Below, in pieces: positions 36,933-46,302 of a stretch of 64,000 bases of DNA. How positions within the stretch are numbered: position 1 is the first letter of the stretch; every line of letters begins with the position of its first letter. The notes beneath the pieces are model-generated. The model did no database searches, was not told the origin of the DNA, and worked only from the letters and a program-made list of their open reading frames with translations. Source of the DNA: Nostoc indistinguendum CM1-VF10 (GTDB taxonomy: Bacteria > Cyanobacteriota > Cyanobacteriia > Cyanobacteriales > Nostocaceae). The stretch is taken from NCBI GenBank assembly GCA_019359215.1, contig JAHHHS010000012.1, positions 49,222 to 113,221 on the forward strand, written 5' to 3'. A program made the translations under genes and the position numbers.

Positions 36933-37844
36933 ATGTCTTCATTACTGGCTTTGTCCAACAGTTTAGCTGATACCGTAGAACAAGCTGGAAGCAGTGTAGT
37001 TGCAGTTAATGCGGGTACTCGTGTTTCCCCAAGCGGCATTCACTGGCGCAATGGAATTATTGTTACTTCTGATGAGTCCCTCCAGCGCTACGATGATATT
37101 ACCATCACTCTATCAAGTGGTAGCACTGCACCAGTAACACTCATCGGTCATGACTCTAGCACTGATATCGCTGTTTTTAAACTAGAAAATGTAGAAATAC
37201 CTGTGGCAAAAATTGGCGATGCCAAAACACTCAAAGTTGGTCATCTGGTACTAGGGTTAGCAAGAGGTAGCGAAGGTGACTTAAGGGCAGCGATGGGTGC
37301 GGTGAGTGTGGTTAGCGGTGCTTGGCGGAGTATGAATGGCGGGAATATTGACCAATTCATCCGCCCAGACATCACTCTTTACTCTGGTTTTGCAGGTGGG
37401 CCGCTTGTAGATGCTGCTGGTTTTGTGGTAGGCATGAATACATCAGGGCGGCGTGGTACTGCTTTGACTATTCCCACTGCTACAGTCGATCGCGTGGTTG
37501 ACCAATTAGTAGCAAAAGGACGCATTTCAAAAGGCTACTTAGGTGTGGGAATGCAACCTGTACGCTTACCAAAGAACCTAAAAACTGCTCTCAATTTAAC
37601 TGCTGCAACTGGGGTAATTGTCGTTAATGTTGAGTCTTCCGGACCTGCTGACAATGCAGGTGTGTTGCTTGGCGATGTTTTGGTAACGTTCGATGGCGTA
37701 ACTGTGGGCGATACAGGTGATGTGCTGGCGTTACTCAATAGTAGCGATCGCATTGGTAAAACTGTCAACTTGCAAGTTGTCCGGGGTGGAGTGTTAGTTG
37801 AGTTAGTGATCGCAGTTGGCGAACGACCTACTAAGGAAGAATAA
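36933..37844 (+). CDS. Inactive HtrA/DegP-like pseudoprotease with PDZ domain
   Basis: 303 residues from ATG at 36933. Trypsin-like fold of the S1C family followed by a PDZ domain (about 210-295; GYLGVGMQPV, SGPADNAGVLLGD). The catalytic His is replaced: the TNAHV position reads TSDES (E48). The catalytic Ser is replaced: GNSGGPL reads GFAGGPL (A154). Asp78 (STDIAV) remains. It should therefore bind but not cut. No signal peptide. The intact paralogue lies 247 bp downstream on the same strand, suggesting a regulatory or chaperone partner. Confidence 0.85.
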   Translation: MSSLLALSNSLADTVEQAGSSVVAVNAGTRVSPSGIHWRNGIIVTSDESLQRYDDITITLSSGSTAPVTLIGHDSSTDIAVFKLENVEIPVAKIGDAKTLKVGHLVLGLARGSEGDLRAAMGAVSVVSGAWRSMNGGNIDQFIRPDITLYSGFAGGPLVDAAGFVVGMNTSGRRGTALTIPTATVDRVVDQLVAKGRISKGYLGVGMQPVRLPKNLKTALNLTAATGVIVVNVESSGPADNAGVLLGDVLVTFDGVTVGDTGDVLALLNSSDRIGKTVNLQVVRGGVLVELVIAVGERPTKEE

Positions 37845-38090
37845 TCCAATTTGGGATGAGTTTAACTAACTGTGTCAAGATTTATCTAAATTTTCTATTC
37901 ATTCGAGCTTCTGAACTCGGAACTTCCACCTTTTTACTCAAACGTTCAAGCTTTAAACTCGGAACTGTCAGAATTTGCTTTCCAAAGTTGGGTTGACTGA
38001 TATCTTGCAGTATTCTCAATTATCCCAACCCGACTAAAAACTATTGTTAGCCCACTGATTCTATTTTGATATGGAGAAAAATTGTATAAC

Positions 38091-38951
38091 ATGGCAAACA
38101 CAACATTAACTAACATCGCTACTGAATTAACAGAGGTAGCTGCTAAACTACGCGATTGCACTGTCAAAGTGAAAAGCGGCTCTTTAGGAATCGGTTCTGG
38201 TGTAATTTGGCAATCTGACGGACTAATTATCACTAATGCTCATGTGGCAACCAGCAACCGCGCAACTGTGGAATTGGCAGATGGAAGGGTATTTGATGCA
38301 GTGCGTACACAATTTGATCCACAGCAGGATTTAGCAGCCCTGAAAATTGTCGCCACTAATTTAACTACTGCAATCATTGGCAATTCTGAGACGCTACGAG
38401 TGGGTGAATTAGTTTTAGCGGTGGGTAATCCCTTTGCTGACAGTGGTGCTGTGACAACTGGAATTATCTATGCAAATAATCCACGGGCTGTTATGGCTGA
38501 TTTGCAATTGTATCCTGGAAATTCTGGGGGGCCACTTGCCGACTGTCTCGGTCGAGTTGTGGGAATTAATACGATGATTATTAATGGTTTGGCTGTGGCA
38601 GTTCCCAGCAGCACCGTTGAGCGTTTTTTACAGCGAAATAGTCGTCCGCAACTGGGAGTTACACTGCAACCTGTGCTTTTAAGTAGGCGTAGCTTGGGTT
38701 TATTAGTGTTGTCAATTTTACCTGGCAGTGCGGCGGAAACTGCTGGTGTGCAAATCGGGGATGTTTTAATTGGAGTTTCGGGACGATTATTCACTAGCAT
38801 GAATAATTTAAGCAAATATCTCCATGACAGCAAAGGATCTGTACCGCTACAACTCCTACGCGGTGGGCAGCAATTCGTAATTTATGTTGAACAAGAGGCA
38901 GGGGAGCAGGGAGCAGGGAGCAAGGGGAGGGGAAGTCGTAGTGAAGTCTAG
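38091..38951 (+). CDS. S1C-family (HtrA/DegP-like) serine protease with PDZ domain
   Basis: 286 residues from ATG at 38091. Catalytic triad intact: H51 in TNAHVA, D80 in PQQDLAAL, S145 in GNSGGPLA. A PDZ domain follows (about 188-272). No signal peptide, so it may be cytoplasmic, unlike typical periplasmic HtrA. The C-terminal tail (EAGEQGAGSKGRGSRSEV) comes from a G-rich repeat sequence at 38900-38935 and is probably not functional. It sits between the pseudoprotease and a LuxR-type regulator on the same strand. Confidence 0.88.
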   Translation: MANTTLTNIATELTEVAAKLRDCTVKVKSGSLGIGSGVIWQSDGLIITNAHVATSNRATVELADGRVFDAVRTQFDPQQDLAALKIVATNLTTAIIGNSETLRVGELVLAVGNPFADSGAVTTGIIYANNPRAVMADLQLYPGNSGGPLADCLGRVVGINTMIINGLAVAVPSSTVERFLQRNSRPQLGVTLQPVLLSRRSLGLLVLSILPGSAAETAGVQIGDVLIGVSGRLFTSMNNLSKYLHDSKGSVPLQLLRGGQQFVIYVEQEAGEQGAGSKGRGSRSEV

Positions 38952-39101
38952 AAATTGGATAATTTATTTTTTGGAATTCCCTAAGAACATGTTCCGCTCT
39001 GCTCCACGGCACTTAATTGGGGTCATTTCCCCCTGCTCCCTGCCCCCTTCCCCCTGCCTCTTCGTTGAGGTGCAGTCTGATAAAACTGCTGTGGAGGCGA
39101 C

Positions 39102-39734
39102 ATGATCCGAGTGATGGTAGTTGCCACTTCCCCTGTTGTGCGGGCAGGGTTATCAGCTGTGGTGGCTACCAATTCTCGGCTGACGGTTGTGGGGAGTGCA
39201 TCCGATTTGGATGTATTGGCAAGAGAAGTTGGGCAATTACAACCAGATGTGGTGCTGGTAGATTTGAGTGGCAATCTTCAACAATCAGTGTGGGATAAAT
39301 TGCTGCTAATTCAAGAGGAGCAATATCCGCTAGGAATGATCGTTATTGTTGAGGAACTCGACAGCATCGACTTAGAGACAGCATTACGTTCTCGTATCCG
39401 AGGGATATTGCCCAGTACTAGCACAGAGTTAGAAATTGTTGCTGCTGTGGAGGCGATCGCTTTTGGTTTGGTAGTGCTGCACCCGGATGCTATAGAATTA
39501 CTATCTATCCGGGAGAAAGTGGTGGCGAATCCCGTACAAACCTTGACACCACGGGAGATAGAGGTTTTAGGAATGCTTGGTTCTGGGTTGGGGAATAAAG
39601 CGATCGCTAAAAGCTTGCACATTTCGGAGCATACCGTCAAATTTCATCTCTCATCCATTTTTCAAAAGCTCAGTGTCTCTAGTCGCACTGAGGCTGTTGC
39701 TGTGGGTGTGCGATTGGGTTTGATTATGCTGTGA
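39102..39734 (+). CDS. LuxR-type response regulator with degenerate receiver
   Basis: 210 residues. The N-terminal receiver keeps D54 in VVLVDLSG but lacks the usual acidic pair (A8-T9 in place of DD), and no conserved lysine is clear (LPSTS). The C-terminal HTH is canonical (about 147-205: LTPREIEVLGMLGSGLGNKA, SEHTVKFHLSSIFQKL). It probably works without standard phosphorylation. Same strand as the protease pair, about 150 bp downstream; no kinase is adjacent. Confidence 0.82.
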   Translation: MIRVMVVATSPVVRAGLSAVVATNSRLTVVGSASDLDVLAREVGQLQPDVVLVDLSGNLQQSVWDKLLLIQEEQYPLGMIVIVEELDSIDLETALRSRIRGILPSTSTELEIVAAVEAIAFGLVVLHPDAIELLSIREKVVANPVQTLTPREIEVLGMLGSGLGNKAIAKSLHISEHTVKFHLSSIFQKLSVSSRTEAVAVGVRLGLIML

Positions 39735-39861
39735 TTTGTAGTGATTATCGGTTAAATGCAATAGACCTCTTGCATACAGAGATTTTCAGTTGAGTAGACT
39801 ATAAAAAAAGACCTAACCCCCAGCCCCTTAAGAGCGAGCGTTGGGGAGTAAGATTCAAAGC

Positions 39862-39884
39862 CTCTCTCCTTTTAGGAGAGAGGA
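39862..39884. repeat. Hairpin in dispersed repeat
   Basis: CCTCTCTCC and GGAGAGAGG around TTTTA, within a repeat-rich stretch (39800-39900) that is a common Nostoc dispersed element. It may also terminate the LuxR transcript. Confidence 0.5.
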
Positions 39885-40003
39885 ATGGAAGTGAGGTCAA
39901 AAATTAAGTTGCACATCGCATGAAGTCTATTCAATATCAAATGATGACATACAGCCTCAAATCAAGTCATGGTGTATGTATCACGTTTGATTCATTACTT
40001 AAT

Positions 40004-41224
40004 ATGAACATCTTAATGCTATCTTCCACCTTTCCCTACCCACCAACGCGCGGGGGAACCCAAGTAAGGACATTTAATTTACTGAAATACCTAAGTCAAC
40101 GTCATAGTGTTACCCTGGCAACTCAACGCGAGGGCGATGTGACAGACGCAGAAGTAGCAGGATTACACGATTGTGTGGATCATCTCGCCATTTTTGAACG
40201 CCCGCCAGATTTAGGAAATACCGGAATATTGAAGAAAATACAAAGATTTGGGAGATTTTTGCAACAGGGAACACCGCCAAGCGTACTCAACCGCTACTCA
40301 GTTGAGATGCAAACATGGATTAATAACTGGGTGGAAGCGGGGAAATGTGATGTCATTACCTGTGAACATAGCGTTAATGAAATTTATGTACAATCGCATT
40401 TTCAGAAACAGCTAAAAACTATAGTTAATATTCATAGTTCTGTTTACGCTACTTGTCGCAACCAACTATCAACCGGCATTTCCGAAAATTCCCTCAGAGA
40501 CAGAATTAATCTGCCACTTCTGCGGCGTTATGAGCAAAACTACTGTGCTAAATTTTCGGCAATTGTTGCAACAACAGAAGAAGATAAAATTCAACTACAA
40601 GAGTTTAACCCCAATAGTGAAATTACAGTTATTCCCAATGGTGTAGATTTAGCTTCTTTCCCCAGCCGTACCACCGATCCAGGTGGACATCGCTTAATTT
40701 TTATCGGTGCAATGGATAATTTGGCAAACATTGATGCTGTCTGCTTTTTCAGCAACGAAGTTTTGCCAGAAATCCAAAAATTGTATCCTGATACAACTTT
40801 CGATATTGTCGGTTCTCATCCGGTGCCAGAAGTTTTAGCACTTGATAAAAAACCAGGAGTTAGTGTGGTTGGGTGTGTGCCTTCGATGGTTGAATATTTA
40901 CATCAATCTACCATTTGTGTTGTCCCCATGCGGACGGGGTTTGGCATTAAAAATAAAACTTTAGAGGCAATGGCAGCTGGTGTACCGATAGTAGCTAGCG
41001 ATCGCGGTTTAGAAGGATTAGCCGTAGATCGCGCTAGTCATCCATTACGCGCATTACGAGCGAATAAATCGGCGGAGTACGTCACCGCTATTAGTCAACT
41101 ATTTAATCGCCCACATCTGCGTTCACAATTGTCTCACAACGGCAGACAGCTAGTAGAAACACAATTTACTTGGGATATAGCTGGTAAAAGCTATGAACAA
41201 GTTTGTCTTGGGAGAGAGCAATAA
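40004..41224 (+). CDS. Glycosyltransferase family 4 protein
   Basis: 406 residues from ATG at 40004, chosen because the family starts with MNILMLSS-TFPYPP; a longer upstream frame lacks homology. GT-B fold: N-terminal acceptor domain (GGTQVRTFNLL), C-terminal nucleotide-sugar domain with VIPNGVDL, FIGAMDN and the E-rich GFGIKNKTLEAMAAGVPIV motif. It should add a sugar to a surface polysaccharide or lipid. No other polysaccharide genes are adjacent. Cytoplasmic or membrane-peripheral. Confidence 0.82.
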   Translation: MNILMLSSTFPYPPTRGGTQVRTFNLLKYLSQRHSVTLATQREGDVTDAEVAGLHDCVDHLAIFERPPDLGNTGILKKIQRFGRFLQQGTPPSVLNRYSVEMQTWINNWVEAGKCDVITCEHSVNEIYVQSHFQKQLKTIVNIHSSVYATCRNQLSTGISENSLRDRINLPLLRRYEQNYCAKFSAIVATTEEDKIQLQEFNPNSEITVIPNGVDLASFPSRTTDPGGHRLIFIGAMDNLANIDAVCFFSNEVLPEIQKLYPDTTFDIVGSHPVPEVLALDKKPGVSVVGCVPSMVEYLHQSTICVVPMRTGFGIKNKTLEAMAAGVPIVASDRGLEGLAVDRASHPLRALRANKSAEYVTAISQLFNRPHLRSQLSHNGRQLVETQFTWDIAGKSYEQVCLGREQ

Positions 41225-41495
41225 TAATTTGTATGATAAATTTTAATTGTTAAGCTGATGCGCGCTTAAATTGTATAAACACTCTTTACGGTCGTTAACT
41301 GTTGACGGTTATCATTCATCAGTCATCGGTCATCAGCCTCCATGTAAATGTTCAAGTTAAATGCGTAACAGCTTATTTGTTGTTGGTGTGGAACAAATGT
41401 GTGTAGAGAGGTTGCGATGAAACCTCTCTACATCGGTAGTACACATTATCTTATCTAAATCAGATTGGTTGTTAATTAGCTTGTAAAGAAACACA
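41225..41495. repeat. Spacer with short heptanucleotide-type repeats
   Basis: The stretch about 41288-41345 has GTTAACTGTTGACGGTT and CATCAGTCATCGGTCATCAG, short tandem repeats typical of Nostoc. No gene. Confidence 0.45.
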
Positions 41496-41807
41496 TTAAT
41501 TATGATCAAACTTAGTCGAAGCACCTAACACAAGTAACTTTTTATGTTTACGTTTATTCTTATTTTTCAGGGTAGTCAAATAATTATCAACGTAACGAAA
41601 AGCAGCTACACCATCGTAATCAGCAATGGCTATAGCTTGTAAGAAAACCTTTGAAGGAATTTCAAATGCTAAAAATTTTTCTGTTAAAATTAGCAAATCT
41701 TGATCTGTGGCAGGAAAAGTAGTTTCTTCTGCCTCTTCTGGATCAGAAAAGATATCTTCAATTAATGTTTTATACACTTTGTACCTCTCCAAATGCATAA
41801 GATGCAA
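41496..41807 (-). CDS. Hypothetical acidic-helical protein
   Basis: 103 residues, start ATG at 41807 or the second ATG three codons later. N-terminal half is acidic and helical (LIEDIFSDPEEAEETTF), and the C-terminus is lysine-rich (KNKNKRKHKKLLVLG). It overlaps the upstream 79-residue gene by 38 bp in another phase, so translation may be coupled. No known family. Confidence 0.5.
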   Translation of the reverse strand: MHLMHLERYKVYKTLIEDIFSDPEEAEETTFPATDQDLLILTEKFLAFEIPSKVFLQAIAIADYDGVAAFRYVDNYLTTLKNKNKRKHKKLLVLGASTKFDHN

Positions 41808-42009
41808 AGCCTGTAATAAAGTTTAACTGCTGATCGCGAGTTTGTAAGTTGACTGGGAGTTCAGTACCAGCACATCCTATCTCTCGCAAAATCTCCAAAC
41901 AATAAACACCGAGTTGAGTGTATGGAGCTTGCTCTAATTCTTGAGCTACTTCTAGAGCCATCTCCAGATTGACTTGGATAACCGTCTTTACAGGGTTGGT
42001 CATAAACAC
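41770..42009 (-). CDS. Hypothetical small protein
   Basis: 79 residues, ATG at 42009 (a second in-frame ATG at 42003). Helical, with a core YTQLGVYCLEILREIGCAG. It looks coding (codon use similar to neighbours) but belongs to no family I recognise. It is upstream of and overlaps the next small gene by 38 bp. Confidence 0.5.
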   Translation of the reverse strand: MFMTNPVKTVIQVNLEMALEVAQELEQAPYTQLGVYCLEILREIGCAGTELPVNLQTRDQQLNFITGFASYAFGEVQSV

Positions 42010-42663
42010 GCCCTAATAAACTGGATGCTCTAAGTTTTGATCACAAGCACAAATAGCGTAACGGTGTTTTTGCGGAATTTATGAAGAGGGGAAAATAAAT
42101 TATCAGCGCATTTGCGGTAATGTATCCGAAATTATGCAAATAAGTCTGGAAACTAGGCAATTTCGATCTATGTGCGATCGCTGTTCGCGTAACAGACACA
42201 CTAGAAAACGCTGGTAAGCTGTCGCCCATCTAAGTTGCACATTTTTCTGTGTTGACTGTTGACTGTTAACTGTCAGCAGTCAACAAACCTGATGAGTTAT
42301 TGTGTAATTTAAAGGCATAATAGCTTATAACGCTTTGGGAGTCTTGCTACGCGCGACACGCTGCGCCTTTGCATAGCATCCCGCAGGGAACGTAGAGAAG
42401 TGCGGACTAGACTTATGCAATCAATAAATAAAAGGTGATTAGTAAAAGCCTGAAACGACCATTTGCCATAACACACAAAATCTTTTTTTTGTAAAGCGTG
42501 TAAGTCCTAGTTTTATTACTTCTCAATATTTTCGACACAAAAACGCATTTTTGGAAAAACTGAATCCTTATGCATCTTTAGTTGATCAGATATATAAAAC
42601 AACATTAATTATGTTTAAGGTGATTTTATCAGAATTTTATAATTCAAGGGGTTTTATTATGCA
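42010..42663. repeat. Repeat-rich spacer before the second RTX gene
   Basis: At 42251-42290 there are tandem GTTGACT-type heptamers. At about 42336-42400 a dispersed Nostoc repeat (CTACGCGCGACACGCTGCGC, GCATAGCATCCCGCAGGGAA) occurs. From 42420 it is AT-rich. No gene is supported. Confidence 0.55.
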
Positions 42664-42703
42664 AGTATTACAACGATCAAATACATTTGATCGTTGTAAT
42701 ACT
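42664..42703. promoter_or_regulatory. 40-bp palindrome just upstream of the RTX gene
   Basis: AGTATTACAACGATCAAAT and its exact reverse complement form 19-bp perfect arms around AC. It ends 14 bp before the ATG at 42718, and the AGAGG ribosome-binding site lies directly after it. It may be an operator or an mRNA hairpin that controls access to the ribosome-binding site. No T tract. Confidence 0.75.
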
Positions 42704-42717
42704 GCAAGAGGTATACT

Positions 42718-44157
42718 ATGTCCATTGTTGTTGGAATTCCTAACAATAATTTTTTGTCGAGCACTGATGGTGAAGATCAGATTTTTACTAGTGGAAGCAA
42801 TGACAATATCTCCACTAGCCAAGAAAATAATGTAGTTGTTGGTAGTGGAGGCAATGTGTCATTGCTAGGTAGTGGAGACAATCTGTCATTGTTAGGTGGT
42901 GGTGGCAATTTGTCATTGCTAGGTGGTGGTGGCAATGTGTCATTTCTAAGTGGTGCAGGCAATGACACATTGGTAGGTGGTGCAGGCGATGACACATTGC
43001 TAAGTGGTGCAGGCGATGACACCTTCAAGGGTAGTGGCGGTAACGACAGTATTGATGGTGGAGATGGCTTTGATACCGCAGACTACAGCCAACTGGGTAA
43101 AGCCATCACCCTCTCAGGTGTAGGGACAATTACCAAAGCTGATGGATTTGGAACAGATCAACTCTTTAAAGTAGAAAAGGTGATTGCTGATGCTAGTGTT
43201 GCGAATAACACCATAGATGCGTCTCAATCTTTGTCTGGGGTATCCGCCACTGCTGATCTAGAAGCCCAAACTATCTCTGCCTTTAATGTTCCTGGTTTGG
43301 GAACATTAACATTCAATGTAGTCAACTTTGCCAACGTCATTGGTACAAATGAGGCTGACAACATTAAAGGCGATAGTCAAAATAATCAATTAACTGGTCT
43401 GGCTGGAAATGACCTGATTGATGGTGCATCGGGAAATGACACGTTGATAGGTGGTGCAGGCGATGACACCTTCAAGGGCAGTGGGGGTAACGACAGCATC
43501 GATGGTGGAGATGGCTTTGATAAAGCAGACTACAGCCAACTGGGTAAAGCCATCACCCTCTCAGGTGTAGGGACAATTACCAAAGCTGATGGATTTGGAA
43601 CAGATCAAGTCTTTAAAGTAGAAACAGTTATTGCTGATGCTGGTGTTACGAATAATACCATAGATGCATCTCAATCTTTGTCTGGAGTATCTGCCACCGC
43701 TAACTTAGAAGCCCAAACTATCTCTGCCAACAACGTTCCCATCTTGGGTAAATTGACATTTAATGTACTCAACTTTGACAATGTGATCGGTACAAATGAA
43801 AGTGACAGCATTACTGGCGATAGCCAAGATAATCGATTAGTCGGTAATGCTGGCAATGACACTATCTCAGGTGGCTTAGGTAATGACACCATTATCGGTG
43901 GAGAAGGTAACGATATTCTCACAGGTGGCTTTGGTGCAGATAAGTTTATTTTCAACAGTGCTAAGGAGGGTCTTGACATCATTAAAGATTACAACTTTGC
44001 TCAGGGCGACGTAATCGAAGTTTCTAAAGTAGGGTTTGGTACTACTAATGTTAGCGACTTTTCCTACAACACCTCTAGCGGTAACTTGTCTTTCTTAGGA
44101 AATCAATTCGCTTCCCTCGAAAATCTCCCATCCAATGTGAATATTCAATTGGTATAA
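42718..44157 (+). CDS. RTX calcium-binding protein with duplicated module
   Basis: 479 residues, no signal peptide. Residues about 42-105 carry unusual nonapeptides (GGGGNLSLL type) leading into classical GGAGDDTLL RTX repeats. A unit of about 105 residues (DDTFKGSGGNDSIDGGDGFD to FANVIGTNEADNI) is present twice (about 100-220 and 245-365), near-identical at DNA level. The C-terminus (LTGGFGADKFIFNSAKEG) resembles the end of RTX proteins exported by type I secretion. Probably a sheath or surface protein. AGAGG precedes ATG, with a 40-bp palindrome between it and the upstream region. Confidence 0.85.
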   Translation: MSIVVGIPNNNFLSSTDGEDQIFTSGSNDNISTSQENNVVVGSGGNVSLLGSGDNLSLLGGGGNLSLLGGGGNVSFLSGAGNDTLVGGAGDDTLLSGAGDDTFKGSGGNDSIDGGDGFDTADYSQLGKAITLSGVGTITKADGFGTDQLFKVEKVIADASVANNTIDASQSLSGVSATADLEAQTISAFNVPGLGTLTFNVVNFANVIGTNEADNIKGDSQNNQLTGLAGNDLIDGASGNDTLIGGAGDDTFKGSGGNDSIDGGDGFDKADYSQLGKAITLSGVGTITKADGFGTDQVFKVETVIADAGVTNNTIDASQSLSGVSATANLEAQTISANNVPILGKLTFNVLNFDNVIGTNESDSITGDSQDNRLVGNAGNDTISGGLGNDTIIGGEGNDILTGGFGADKFIFNSAKEGLDIIKDYNFAQGDVIEVSKVGFGTTNVSDFSYNTSSGNLSFLGNQFASLENLPSNVNIQLV

Positions 44158-44610
44158 AATTAGAAGCTATTTATAAAGTAAATCTAAAGGTCAGTAAAAA
44201 GGAAAGTTGGCAACGGTAAGATACTTTTTATGTAGTGTATTTACATAGTTGCTCATGGCACGAAAGTCTTATCCTACAGACTTAAATGATATGGAGTGGG
44301 AAATCCTTGCGCTAAAGATTTACTTTATAAATGGTCTCTTACTTCGAGTCCCCAGTCTACGACAAATTAAAGTTTTTTGCAGTTTGTTACCAGGATAAAA
44401 GTTCTGTTGTAAAAAAAGAAAGAGGTTGGGCTGATAAAAGTATAAATTATATCAGTTTTTACCAGCTAGCCTTCAAACAGTTTTTGCAACAGAACCGTTG
44501 AAAACGGCAGTTGCTTTAAATCTCTCAACCAGAGCAATGTACTACCTCATCCTGGGTATTAAATTCTTCCATTTAGATGATATTTTCTACAAAATTAAGG
44601 AGTAAGCCTT
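44158..44610. other. Spacer with transposase N-terminal relic
   Basis: At 44254-44312 the plus strand encodes MARKSYPTDLNDMEWEILA, the start of an IS5/IS4-type transposase, then breaks off. Around 44499-44605 a short open stretch (TAVALNLSTRAMYYLIL) has no start. No complete gene. A GTG start for the next gene is preceded by AAGGAGTAAG. Confidence 0.6.
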
Positions 44611-45404
44611 GTGGTATTTACGATCAATCAATTATTCAAGTTATCTATTAAATATTTACCAACAATTGCAGCAATAATAACGGTTATTCCATTACCCGTT
44701 AAAGCCGCTACATTTTTAGTAACTGAACGTGCTGCTTTAGGAGGTAATGATGAAGTTAATTGGGGAAGTTTAGGTAAAGTATTTAATCCCTCTGCACCTG
44801 ACTTTTCTGTTTTTTACCTAACTCTTTTTTAGCAACATCGCAAGGTGGTTTAGAGTTGGATATAAATATAGCTCCAACTAATAATCCTCAGATTACTCCA
44901 CCGTATATCTTCCAAACTTTACCTCCACCTGGCATTCGGACTAACTTTGCCCAAGGAGATTTTATTCTCTTCGGAGGTATAGATCCAACAGGTTTTAAAC
45001 CTCTTCCTCCTGGCGCTCCTGATCCTCGTACTCAGGGAAATGGAGGGCCTTTGAGTATTAGTTTTGCCCAGCCTGTTTTTGGCGCTGGTACTCAGATAGC
45101 TATAGATATTAGTAATTTAGAAGTTGAAACTTTTATCACAGCTTTTGATAATGCTAATAACCTCTTGGGTAGTTTCTCAGCTCTAAGTACTTCATCGCTA
45201 GCATTAGATAACTCGGCAGTGTTCTTGGGAATTCGTAGTGACACTCCAAACATCTCACGACTCATTTTTAGCAGTTCTTTTCCACAATACGCCTTAGCTA
45301 TTAATCAGGTAAGTGTTATTGCAGTTCCTGAACCAACTTTTACCTTGGCGATATTAGCGTTTGGTCTTTCATGTGCTGTTTTAAAACGACCCCAACGTAC
45401 TTGA
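44611..45404 (+). pseudogene. PEP-CTERM secreted protein gene with one frameshift
   Basis: Two frames join into one protein of about 265 residues. Frame 1 (44611-44832, GTG start) has a signal peptide ending PVKAATF. Frame 2 continues LATSQGGLELDINIAPTNN to PQRT. The C-terminus has VPEPTFTLAILAFG followed by a basic end, a PEP-CTERM sorting signal. The break sits in a T6 run at 44810-44815 or in the T6 run at 44825-44830. One more T restores DFSVFLPNSFLATSQG. It is either recently inactivated or a homopolymer sequencing error. Confidence 0.75.
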
Positions 45405-46029
45405 CCAAATAATTACTAATTTGTAATACTCGTCTCCGGCGAGAAGTAAGCTACGTAATTCGTAATTGAAGAGGCTACAGCAGCCCACATCAAAATCTCT
45501 AATTGGGTGGTCTGCAAGATGCTCCATGCACTTTTCCCAGTGGAGAATCAGAATTGGCTCAATCGGTCTATTAGGTGGCGTTGCAGAACAGCGGGATAAA
45601 TTGAGGCAACACTTCTCTACGAACGCAAACAGCGTGTTGCAGACAGACGCTCTTGCTAGCTTGCTTCCCCAAAAGGGTACGACTACGCTCAGTGACCGGG
45701 AGCAGGGGGGAATTCTGGAAGTTGCTAAATCATCCCGCTTTCTCTGCAACGCCTATTAAGTAATTTATTTTCTAGATAGGTAATTGATTTTCCGGAATTG
45801 CCTCAATGGGATTGTAATTATGTTAGCGAGCTGTGTAACCCTACGGAGAAGCTAGCTAGCAAGAGCGTCTCATAGAGAGCGTCATTACGAATTATTATGA
45901 TGAATTATTTCATCACTATGGGAGTGTCGAAATAATTCACCATTGAATAAGCTCGATTTTTTGAACATACTCAAATTTCTATCAGACGTAATTTCTATAT
46001 AATTTTTATCTTTAGCCAAATTCAAGTCA
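45405..46029. repeat. Repeat-derived spacer
   Basis: 625 bp with pieces of dispersed Nostoc repeats, e.g. CAGACAGACGCTCTTGCTAG near 45640 and GCTAGCTAGCAAGAGCGTCT near 45850. Overlapping open frames on both strands at 45381-45759 look like repeat artefacts. No gene supported. Confidence 0.5.
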
Positions 46030-46203
46030 ATGTCATACAAAGAATTAGAACACATCATAGACAGTAAAATACAAAAAGCTATACGAAAGCACGAAGTAAT
46101 AGTTGCTTTTATTAGTAGTTTGATTGGCTTAGTTTTTATACTCGGTTTGTTTCACGCTATTTTGCTCAACCACACTCAAATTCAATCCTTTTGTTTGAGA
46201 TGA
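46030..46203 (+). CDS. Small single-span membrane protein
   Basis: 57 codons from ATG at 46030 to TGA at 46203. The first 24 residues are charged and helical (YKELEHIIDSKIQKAIRK), then a hydrophobic helix (VIVAFISSLIGLVFILGLF). It has good coding appearance and a sensible topology, but no ribosome-binding site stands out. No family is recognised. It is 100 bp before the MFS gene on the same strand. Confidence 0.5.
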   Translation: MSYKELEHIIDSKIQKAIRKHEVIVAFISSLIGLVFILGLFHAILLNHTQIQSFCLR

Positions 46204-46302
46204 TTACTTATTGCATTCAATAGGTTTTTATTATCAAAAGTTCCCTAATTTCTATAAAGTTAATCCAAGCTACACATATTTTTTATAAAAGTGAATTGCA
46301 TT

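Noticed and set aside
41280..42300. Heptanucleotide repeats considered as a CRISPR array
   Set aside because: Units are 7 bp without unique spacers; they are the short tandem repeats typical of Nostoc.
45381..45759. Open frames of about 97 and 122 codons on opposite strands
   Set aside because: Both cover the same dispersed Nostoc repeats; neither has a plausible protein pattern or start signal.
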